Shown here: positions 10,701 through 20,045 of the stretch, in pieces
Layout: every line of letters starts with the position of its first letter
How positions within the stretch are numbered: the first letter of the stretch is position 1
DNA from: Phycomyces nitens
Lineage: Eukaryota; Mucoromycota; Mucoromycetes; Mucorales; Phycomycetaceae
NCBI GenBank assembly: GCA_022702545.1
Contig: JAHRBC010000005.1
Span: 992,001 to 1,056,000 of the forward strand
DNA: 64,000 nt
Direction of reading: 5' to 3'
Notes under the pieces: generated by a model
Told to the model about the DNA's origin: nothing
Database searches by the model: none
The model's input: only the letters and a program-made list of their open reading frames with translations
Made by a program: the position numbers and the translations under genes

Positions 10701-13545
10701 CACTGGACGAGTAGACGAGAATGGAAAACCAATTGGCGAAAAGTACAAAAAGAGTGTCTACCGTCGCTATAAAGCAAGTGATCTGTATGCTCCAGTTGAA
10801 GCCCTGCGAAATCTCAACTTACCCCTGATCCAATGGGACAATCGATGGCGCCCATCGAGTGAGGAAGCAAAGTTCCTCGAGAAACTTGGGTTGCAGATAA
10901 AACCTGTTCTTTCGGATCTTCTCACCCTTGCCTCACCTGCGACAGACAACCAATACCTACAAAACAAAGCGCTTGGCTACTTTGTTGACAACTATGCCCA
11001 ATACAATAGCGAGTACATTCCATCGAGAATCGATATCGACTTTGTTCCTTGTCTGGGTGGAAAAACCTATACATCTCCAAAGAACTGCTTTACCAACCCA
11101 GAAGTACAGATACTAGGTTTCCATGCTCTTCATCCCGACCTTATTCCCGTAAGAGAAAAGCTCGGTGTGATGGAGAATCCTGATGCAGAACGTCTTGTGA
11201 GCGCATTCTTGCAAAATGTTAGTCAGGAACATGGTGAAGTAAAGCGCATGTTTGAGTATATGGCCAGTCGAATGGGAGATCTTGGCTATCCTCATTGGCA
11301 AAGATTGCGACAGGCCAAGTTTGTTCCTGTATTTGACAAAAGAAATGAGAATGACAAGACCAAGACAAGCAAGATTACGATGCTGATTGTAGAGCCTACC
11401 CAATGTTATTTTGAGTCTGAAGAATCCAATTTCCACAAGGAGCTTTTCCTGTATGTCAACTTTGGACAACTTGCAAACTCCTTCTTAAGATCCTGTGGAG
11501 TGAAAGACGAACCGACAACAATAGAACTAGCTGCGATGTTGGTAAAGGATCCTCAGCGGTTCTGGGACCTCAGCGGTGGAGGCGAAAGATACCTGACGGT
11601 ACTGAGACAGATTGCGGGACAATACTATCAGATCAGATCACAGCGAACTCTGATTGCTGAAATGAAATCCACTGCTTTTCTTGTCGGATTGAAACGAAGC
11701 AATATGAATGATAAGTTGTCTACTGACGAAGATAAAGAAAACAACGATGCTTTTGATGGCGAAAAAGAGGACTTTGTTCAATATCGTCTGGCCAAGGCAT
11801 CCGACATCTTTATCAGTGATGACACTATGGGACAACAGATATTTTCTCCATTGTCTGCACCTATGGAACCACTTTTGGAAGAATTTTATGCCAATCTAGG
11901 AAGTACCCACCTGTCAAAGTAAGATGTTCTCTACCAAAATCTTGGTTGAAAACCATTAAAGCTAATCGTGTCTTTATAGGAACATCAAGGAGTCGTATAC
12001 CTTTCGTGATGCTGTTGGAACAACTAGTCGATCAAAGGCAATTGCAGAGGCAATCTTGGAGCGCACACCTATTATCATTTACCAAATGATGAATGACAAT
12101 CCTCAACGCCAAAAAGAACTTTTACACGACGAAGTGTATGTTAAGCGCAACTTAAAGGTAGGCAACTTATATATATTACAGTCCTTTGTGCTGATTGTGT
12201 ATACTAGGTTATACAAGCAAAGGAGCTCAAGATGCTCAGACTATTTAAGCATACGGGAGAAAAACATGTGCAGTCTACAACAGCATGTGCAGACAGAAGC
12301 AGTTTTACTGTTTATATTTCTGGGGCCGGAGAAATTGACTTTTATGATGTTTCCAATGCTCTTTGTACCTTGCTCTTTGCGCGTGTTCGGTTCAACGATG
12401 CCATCATTGTCGAGAGATACCTTACGGCAAGCCTGAATAATTTGCGCCGAAAGGGTGTTCCAGTAGATCGCATATTGAATATTCGCAAAAACATTGAAAA
12501 GGCACAGACTCCAGAACTCACTAAAAACCAAATGGTTCCCCAAGAACGTATATCGCCACAAGAAATGGATATGTACACAAAACAAGTTATGGACGTTTTT
12601 AGTGATTGTCAAGAAGGATACATTCGGCAGTTACTTTCCCAGCAGCGGGAGAACCATGTTGAGAATGTCATTAATCAACTATTGCAAGAGGATTATCCTC
12701 GTAAACAGCCTCTTAAAGCGCAATCTGAAGAGAATGTTTTGCCACCTACTGCTATCCAGCCAAAGCCGTCTGAAAGCAAAAGATCCACAAAATTGTTGGA
12801 TCGAATCTGGTCACCATGGAGTAAACCATCTCCACCTCAACCTCCTATGGAAACTAAGCCAGTAGAGACCATTCAGCCCCCAGAGCCTCCACAGAAACCA
12901 AAATTGCCAAAGTCTGAAACTACAATCACACCAAACTATACGAATAACATCAAGGAGAATTTGAAAAGGGGTATTCATTCGTGCAAGCCGTATTCTGACC
13001 AGACGGTATTTTCGCCACCTCGCATCAATAAGGTCACCGAGTCAAACTCTTATTGTGACACTACTCCTGGACAGAACTTGACATATGTTGGAAACATTGC
13101 TGGCATGGACTTTTACATACATCGGGGCATTAACGCTGAAGATGTCCTAGAGCAGCATGGTCAGGCAATGTCCCGGTTTACAAGTATATCTGGAGTACTT
13201 TCCAGTGTTTTTAACCTCAAAAAGTCTAGTGTACATATATTCTATGACACTGAAGGCCCAACCATTGCGTTCAATACGAATGGCAGTCTTTTCTTGAACT
13301 TGCGTTACTATCTCGCTTTACATGAGCCAGGAGCAACAGAAGACCTCCAATTGGTTAAAAACAAGCGTAAAGAAGCATTGATCTATTGGTTCATGACATA
13401 TTGTCACGAACTGGCGCATAATTTTGTTAGTGAGCATAGTTCTGAGCATGAGTTTTATATGTCTTCATTTGCAGAAGTTTACTTGGACGCATTTATTGCT
13501 CATCTGAATAGTTCAAACACGCCGACGATTGGAGACCAAGAATAA
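7788..13545 (+). CDS. Large GHKL/HSP90-type ATPase protein (DUF3684-like, sacsin-related N-terminus) with C-terminal HExxH motif
   Basis: Ten exons join in frame to 1739 aa: 7788-7860, 7921-8004, 8069-8242, 8308-8374, 8432-8609, 8662-10070, 10135-10450, 10516-11918, 11980-12157 and 12208-13545. The N-terminus has the GHKL ATP-binding boxes: ELMQNADDA (E-x3-N-x2-D, about residues 48-56) and NPDEQKIGAFGVGFYS (glycine box, about 109-124), then a PFVFSGSQCMAFYFKGDQL strand. This arrangement fits sacsin/HSP90-like ATPases and the fungal DUF3684 family; the long middle has no recognised enzyme motif. A Pro-rich, probably disordered linker lies around residues 1450-1530. The final 220 residues form another folded region with CHELAHNFVSEH at about 1693-1704. 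Function in fungi is not known to me; a chaperone-like role is only inferred from the ATPase fold. Confidence 0.85.
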
Positions 13546-13900
13546 TATATATATTTCTTAATCGGCAAATCCTTCAATAAACTAACAAGTTAGAAATCAA
13601 TCGCAGTCTTTTTTTATTTATTTTTTGACATTTTGCAATTAATAATGTCATCGAGGGCCAAGTTGCTTGAAGTTCTTCTTTTGCTTCAGTTTATCCAGGC
13701 TCATTATAAATCCCGGTAAATCCTTCAGTTCCACTATAAAAACGGCACCTTCAACCCGATCAAAACACCTATACACACACACACTTGATCCTACATTCCG
13801 ATATAATGTTAATTTCATAAAAGTAAAATGTGTATAAGTTTCATTTTACCAATTATTTGTATCAATAAAATACACTTTGAATCGTGTTTTTCGAGCGTGT
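13546..13900. other. Short intergenic stretch after the GHKL gene
   Basis: AT-rich, with T-tracts and a (CA)n run near 13774-13785. No gene seen. Confidence 0.45.
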
Positions 13901-14190
13901 TCATGCAAAACAAGCAACGCAGCCACCATCAGGGCGTTTCTCGTAATTTTTCAGTATTGTGCGATTCAACCCAAGTATTAAACAAAGAATCGTCATCTTT
14001 ATTGCTAGTCAAGTATATTACATTATAAATATTCCTTACCATATAAACAGTTTGTTATTCCCATTATTATGTAGCAGAGGGCTAAAGATAGGGCCAATAT
14101 AATTCACTATTAGCTCTTGCTCTTCAATGGTATGTTCTTTGGTCCCTTCATCTGGCAGCTTGTTTATATTTCTTAAAGAGCGTGATAGAC
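13895..14190 (-). pseudogene. Second relic of the unknown expanded family (minus strand)
   Basis: On the minus strand a coding-like exon (EEQELIVNYIGPIFSPLL...NNKLFIW, about 14185-14041) ends at a clean donor GTAAGG, and a plausible second exon after an acceptor near 14010 reads DDDSLFNTWVESHNTEK before a frame break leading to KRPDGGC. The first exon aligns by eye with the SPIFELLF block of the relic at 3315-3600. No complete gene can be built and the second exon has a shift, so it is called a fragment. Confidence 0.35.
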
Positions 14191-14971
14191 AACTTGGGAG
14201 GCTATTTAAATGTATGTGGAGTTCAGTCACAGCTGATCCATATGACAGTGGTTTAATAACCACTATATACAACAATATGAATAGTAATCCATGTTTGACA
14301 CTGTTTTTACAGCAGTAATATTGCTGAAATATTGATTTGCAGAGCATATCAAAACAGACTGTTGCCAGTTTGCTTAAGGTGTACTAAACTCTTGTTAGCA
14401 TGATTTGTACAATATGGATTGAATTTGCTTGGAGACTCTACTGATTTTAAGTATATTCTTAATCGACCTTGAGAAATTTCCTAGTCTTGGGATTTTTATT
14501 AAGCAGCTTCTGCTCTAAAACAATAAGACGGTTCAAAAAAAGTGATTCTAATAATGTAGATTGTGATGCGTAAAGAGTAAAGACGTATTGGCAACCAAAA
14601 TCTTACGATTGATTAATGCTTAATTTTGTGGCTTTTTTTGGCAATGTCGATTAACTGTCAGTTTCCAAACCAAATTAGACAAATCTGACTCTACCTTTGG
14701 ATATAAACCAGTGTAAAGTTCAGTATTAAACTTTTGTCAATTGGATTTTTTAAAGATAATATAAAGCTCTTTATTGATTTATTCATTGATTAGATATTGT
14801 AAAAATCAATCTACTTGTTTTGCGTCTTTTCTCTTTGGTGCTTGGCCAAAGACTGATTGAAAGACATGATAGAAAAATAACAATAAAAAATATACATACA
14901 TTTATGAATAAAGATTACAAACAAGACACATTCTACATTACAGATTTTGTATTCAATTTATGCACTCTATT
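14190..14971. other. AT-rich intergenic region
   Basis: About 780 bp downstream of the dioxygenase gene (minus strand) with no supported gene. Homopolymer T and A tracts only. Confidence 0.45.
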
Positions 14972-16241
14972 CTAGTGCTGATGGGGATACCACTTTTCTG
15001 CCACCTTTGTATGACTTCGGCAGTAAGAATTAAGCTCATTGACACCGTATACCTCATCTTGAAGCAATTGCTCTAGCTTTACATCCGAGATCACTTTCTT
15101 TGTCGCCAAAGGTACACTCAGTTGTGGAACTCTTGTTTCCAATGCCGGCGCAAGAAAGAGGGGAAACGAAAGTCTATCTTTGTCTGTGGAAGTCAGAGTG
15201 AGTACACGATGAGTAGTGGCAACAAAGGCTTTTCGGGTCAATCTTTCGAAAATCTCGCCAATATTGACAACAAATGTATCAGGAATAGGAACTGCATCCT
15301 ATTCATAACGCGAACCAAGTTAACAATCTCTTCAATTGAAAGAAGTATTACTTACCAACCATTCGCCTGTCTGTGTTTGAACCTGAAGTCCTCCGAGATC
15401 ATCTTGGAGTAAAAGGGCTAGAAAACCAGCATCCTAGGGACACAAACATGACTGATTAGCCATCATAATCGTGCTAATTATCTATCCAGCTTACTTTGTG
15501 GGGCCCAACTCCAAGGCCATGATCATCAGGACGATCTTCCTTGTTTGACATGGCTGGATAACGCAACAGCTTGACTCTGGCACCATAATCACTTCCAAAC
15601 ATGGCCATGAACTTGTCTTCATCAATATCTAGTGTTCGTACCATGGCTCTAAGCAATACAAGGGCCACATCTGTCATTGCAGTCATTAGGGCAGTGATAT
15701 CTTCTTTAAAACCAGGTAAACCCTCTGGCCATTGGTTTGGTCCTCGAAGACCAACATATGCTGGACGACCTTCCATAGGCTCTGCCTTTTGTTCTCTTCC
15801 AAGATCAACTTGTTCTCTTTAAATTGGTTAATGGATAATTTATGATTTGTACACCTGTAGCCTACCTGTTATCTTGCTTATAATTGGTTGTCTCGCCCTC
15901 TTTTATCGCAATCCAAGAAGTCAGTACAGTCTTGATCCTAATATAAGACGTTGCTTAAACTTACTCATGCGGGTATAGCCACGGAAATGAGGAGAATTTA
16001 TTAATTCAATCTTTAGTTTTTCTTCCAAGGGCAATTTGAAGAAGTCTTTCATAGCCTCAAACGCATTCTGTTGTAGTTCAAGTGGCACACCATGGTTCTT
16101 GACATAGAAAAATCCAATTTCTCTCATCGTTGTATCAAGTTCTTTGAGAAAATCCTGAGAAGATTGTGAAGAGGGATTGTTTGGCTGATATTTTGACAAG
16201 TCAAGAACAGGCAAATTGATCTTTTGGTGTGAGGATGGCAT
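14972..16241 (-). CDS. 2-oxoglutarate/Fe(II) dioxygenase, isopenicillin-N-synthase-like
   Basis: Five exons on the minus strand (16241-15965, 15899-15866, 15816-15495, 15433-15356, 15298-14972) join in frame to 345 aa. The N-terminal DIOX_N part reads LPVLDLSKYQ, REIGFFYVKNHGVP and FFKLPLEEKLKIE, then FRGYTRM and REQVDLGRE. The C-terminal jelly roll supplies the iron site: GVGPHKDAGFLALLLQDD (H-x-D split across an intron after HK) and THRV (distal His), with FVVNIGEIFERLT between. Family members oxidise small molecules using 2-oxoglutarate and O2; the substrate here cannot be told. The 34-nt second exon has a weak acceptor (AAAAG) and is the least certain element. No biosynthetic cluster surrounds it, so a catabolic or housekeeping role is more likely than secondary metabolism. 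Confidence 0.88.
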
Positions 16242-16630
16242 GTTTGTTATGGTAATAAAGAGAACAAGGGATGCATTATCATTAGCAGAACTTGGTCAAA
16301 TATACCAGTATAATCACGCCATATCGACCCTATTAATGCAAATCTTATGTGATACTCTAGTGCTTTGAGTAACAAACCTTATTAATCTCTAGACTGATAA
16401 AACACCCAAGTTTGTAGGGAACCTAGGACCAAGACTTTATCGATACTTGGTAGGCCTTATGACAATAGTTGACCAAAGCACCACTTCTTTTTTCTTTTTC
16501 TTTTTTTTTGGCTTACCAAACCATGTAGAAAAGGCGAAACGAAACTCATTCTTCAGTCAATTAAGCTGAGAACAAGATCAAAATAGGGTGTGTGAATAGA
16601 AAGGTGACTAAGCGGTGGAGTACAATAGGA

Positions 16631-16915
16631 TGGGTGATGATACGGGTGCAGAGGACGCCAAGGACGCTGAGCTAGAACGTTGTAGGCTGAATTGGCACTG
16701 TGGGCACCTTAACTCTAATCACCTTTTTAGCAGGAGACAAGGGATTAAGGCCAGGTAATTTTGGATTTAGAGAACAAGAACGAGTACAATTATCATGCCA
16801 AGACTAAAGGGTTATCTTTGGTGAAGTCGATAAGCAGTTGCAAAAGGATATTTCGGAGTATGAACAAATCGCTTCAACTTTTTCCAGCATTTTAAAAAAA
16901 AGTAAAGACCAATAA
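16631..16915 (+). other. Possible small spliced gene or relic, unrecognised
   Basis: Two stretches look coding by composition on the plus strand: an ATG at 16631 opening an acidic segment (GDDTGAEDAKDAELER) and a later amphipathic helix (GEVDKQLQKDISEYEQIAST..., about 16820-16912) ending at TAA. Plausible introns could link them (donor near 16679, acceptor near 16731), but no single model is convincing. A short minus-strand frame through 16676-16756 (ending VPTVPIQPTTF then stop) also looks coding, so strand is uncertain. No function assigned. Confidence 0.2.
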
Positions 16916-17015
16916 GCACGTTCCTTATATTATGTATAGAAAGTAAATGATATCAATATATTTAAAATATCTAGCTAGTGATACAAATATTTTATCAGGA
17001 TAAACTAAGTATGCT

Positions 17016-17045
17016 TTGACATTGACATTGACATTGACATTGACT
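17016..17045 (+). repeat. Tandem hexanucleotide TTGACA, five units
   Basis: Five head-to-tail copies (the last ending TTGACT). It lies in intergenic DNA about 0.9 kb upstream of RPL19. Confidence 0.9.
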
Positions 17046-17884
17046 ACTCACTGGGACCTCTAGAACAGGCTTGATATCCGTCAAAGCACTCTTGTAAAAT
17101 ACTTTTTTATTATATTCTATTTCCAAAACATGGAAAAGGTACCATATGGTGTGTAGGTTATATTTATCTGACCATATTCAATTGTCTAGACTTGTTTAAT
17201 AAGGAGAGATATGCGGTTTGGAGATATTGGTCAAGCAAAATATTCAGCCTAGCAACTCCTTTAATTTCTTTATTATTTTGCTCGTATAGCAACTAGTGCT
17301 ATATCTTGCAACATATAATTATCCTTGTCAATAGACCTCTAGTCAAGATAAGTTTTGGACCATGCCAATCAATTTATTTTTATTTTTATTTGGTATAATA
17401 CAACTGCTATTCTACATGAGTGTATCCATGTCTATAAAGAGAGTCCTTATATGTTGGTAAGCAACAAATTCCATCTCAAATAATTGCAGGTGGTTGCAAG
17501 ATACCCAGTCATCTTTTAAAGGAGTCTGTCAATATTCTACTAGCTTCAAAGAGTACCTTGCAAGCCAACCAATTCAATACCCTGCAAAATATACTCGACT
17601 CATTTCGCAAGACGTCAAAACCTTTATTATTTCTTGAAATATTACCTATAGTTTGACAAACCTGTCAACATTCTTCTTATTCCTTTATATAGAAATTAAT
17701 TGATCCACATTTTCACGTAAAAAATAAAAAATAAAAAATTAAGCGGATCATGAAACAGAAAGTGAATTGGCGTGGCTTGTTTTCTACGTCACGGCCCGCA
17801 AAAATTTTATTTTATTGGGCACACGGGCAAACACAGGCTCCCCCTCTTTTTTCATCTGGACTTACCGCTCTAGACACTTTCACA

Positions 17885-18785
17885 ATGTGAGTCGAAAGAG
17901 TCAACCAGAGCTCATCTCTTCAACGTTACTGGTCAATGGCGATCAGAGTCAAAGAGATAAGACAAGCCAAAAAGACAATCCTTACAAAAAAAAAGGGCCG
18001 ACCTCATGCAGACAAGTCGAGTCGAGGCAGTCTTCTCTTGCTCATCGCCCTCTTGAAATAATCCAGACGACGCGAATATATAATACGTTGCGATGAAGCG
18101 AAAAAGATTACCCGCTGTGGAAAATTCAGCATTTATTCTGACATTTCATTCTTCTACAGGGTCAGCTTGAGCATCCAAAAACGTTTGGCATCTTCCGTCC
18201 TTAAGTGCGGTCAGCGCAAGATCTGGCTTGACCCCAATGAGGTCAACGAGATCTCCAACGCCAACTCCCGTAAGTATTTTAGATGAAGGGGTGGCTTGTG
18301 ATTTTTTTGAAATTAATTTTTTTTTGTTAGGCGCTAACATCCGCAAGCTCGTCAAGGATGGTCTCATCATCCGCAAGCCCGAGGTCAGCCACTCCCGTTT
18401 CCGTGTCCGTGTCCACACCGCTGCCAAGCGTCTCGGTCGCCACATGGGTTACGGTAAGCGTAAGGGTACTGCCGATGCTCGTATGTCCTCCCAGGTCATC
18501 TGGATGCGTCGCATGCGTGTCCTCCGTCGTTTGTTGGCCAAGTACCGCGAGGCTGGCAAGATCGATAAGCACCTTTACCACGCTCTTTACCTCAAGTCCA
18601 AGGGTAACGGCTTCAAGAACAAGCGTGTCTTGATGGAGTACATCCACAAGGCCAAGGCTGAGAAGCTCAGAGCCAAGACCCTCAACGAGCAGTCCGAGGC
18701 CCTCCGTGCCAAGAACAAGGCTCTCCGTGAGCGTCGCAAGCTCAAGGCTGAGGAGAAGAAGGCTGCCATTGGTGCTGAGCAGTAA
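17885..18785 (+). CDS. RPL19: 60S ribosomal protein L19 (eL19)
   Basis: Exons: 17885-17886 (the AT of the start codon), 18160-18269 and 18331-18785, 188 aa. The first intron (17887-18159, GTGAGT...CTACAG) splits the initiator ATG between its second and third bases; after it the frame reads GTC AGC TTG, giving [18 protein letters not shown]. The rest matches eL19 closely: [62 protein letters not shown], then a basic C-terminal helix. The C-tail ends in AIGAEQ. Codon use is strongly biased to C-ending codons compared with its neighbours, as expected of a highly expressed gene. No alternative ATG before the conserved KRLASS block is in frame in exon 2, which supports the split start. Confidence 0.95.
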
Positions 18786-19029
18786 AGAGGTTGTTGGATC
18801 AAAAAGTTTTAATAAATAAAAACATACACAGCTTTTACATTTAATATAATGGATCCGAGAATTGGGTATTAAATTAAAGGTGCTTAATGTTGATTTGGAA
18901 GATCCCAAGTAAAATAAGGAAAATAGTGTATATTAGACCTAGAGTCTATTTTGAAGCACTTTTTTTTAAAATTGAAACACAAGTCTTTTTGAAACCAGCC
19001 AAAATTAGAATGGTTTTTGTTTATTTTTT

Positions 19030-19951
19030 TTACTTGTGGGCTTTGTTGCCTTGCCTTTGTGGCCAAGGAGTCCTCGGTCGATCACTGGAAACAATAGAGA
19101 TTGATTCAGCAGACCCAAAGGGGGTGGCCCTGAAAATTCCAGGAAACTTTGTATCACTTGATATTCTCCCTCGAGTGCGAGGCGGCATTGGTTGGAGATG
19201 GTGCAATGACAAATTATGGTGGCAGTGGTTGGCATGGTAATAGGTAAATGACCACCTCTGGCTTTCATTAGTGCTCGAGACTGACACCTGAGCAAAAGGG
19301 GGTCAATCAGCTGCGGTAGACAAGAAGGCTTAGTTTGATCATTGCATTGGGAAATGGTAGTGTGATCAGAGGAGAATAATGTAGTTGAATACATTATAGA
19401 CAAATGGATATAATTTGGTTCCTGAATGGTACTTACAATGTCTTTAAAAACAGTAAATAGATCATTGGCACAGATACTTGGGCTACTCTTTAGAGATGAA
19501 TTCAATTGATCCTTCAATTCAAGATCGAGCTCCGGTCCAAAAAAAATAAAGCCAAACATGAGCCGTTGTTCTCTTGAATATCATCAAAGTAATCAAGATG
19601 TTTGCCAAGGCGAGCATCTTTATGTGGCGCAATAAGCCAAATATCTCTAGGACTTGTCTTTAAGAATAGAAATATGTTACAATGCAGGGGCAAGTGAATA
19701 CCAACTCCAAAAATGGCAAAATATACCTTTATATTCACGTAAACCGTAAATTTAATGACAGTAAAAGAGATATGAGGAAAGCGAAAAAGTGCTGTAGCAA
19801 TTGTTGTAATCTAGAGAGATTAAGGTGTACAGACATTTAGCGACAAACATCTGTAGCCAATCGTCTAGTCGAATTCTATTTAACCAGCCCCCTCTTCCAA
19901 GTCAAACGTGAACTCGAACTGGATCTTGCCTATTTGAAGTGGCTGGTATCA
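19030..19951 (-). CDS. Unrecognised minus-strand gene with a one-base frame conflict
   Basis: Coding-like exons can be chained: about 19951-19885 (QIGKIQFEFTFDLEEGA), 19791-19727 (ALFRFPHISFTVIKFTVYVNIK), 19657-19437 (TSPRDIWLIAPHKDARL ... FTVFKDI) and 19287-19030 (VSVSSTNESQRWSFTYYHAN ... GNKAHK, stop). All junctions have GT-AG sites and agree in phase. Within the third exon the frame breaks at an A8 run (19539-19546 on the plus strand): one extra base would restore a single frame. The 5' end is unresolved: an upstream in-frame ATG is separated by a stop and would overlap the start of the RhoGEF gene. I recognise no family. The C-terminal tail is His/Arg/Pro-rich and low in complexity. Either a real gene with an assembly error or a recent pseudogene. 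Confidence 0.4.
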
Positions 19952-20045
19952 CCCATTTTTTTTCTTGCTTTTGTTTCCATAGAAACGAATATTATAGTTA
20001 CAGCAGGTGGCCTCTTTACTGTTCTTTAAGATCAGTTTGCCAGCC

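Larger units (their letters stand above)
16242..17884. other. Long AT-rich intergenic region between the dioxygenase gene and RPL19
   Basis: About 1.6 kb. It contains a possible small coding segment (16631-16915, listed separately), a TTGACA tandem repeat at 17016-17045, and the RPL19 upstream region. No other gene is supported. Confidence 0.45.

Noticed and set aside
18327..18908. 193-aa minus-strand open frame
   Set aside because: Shadow of RPL19, caused by its strongly biased codon use; repetitive Leu/Thr composition and no start context.
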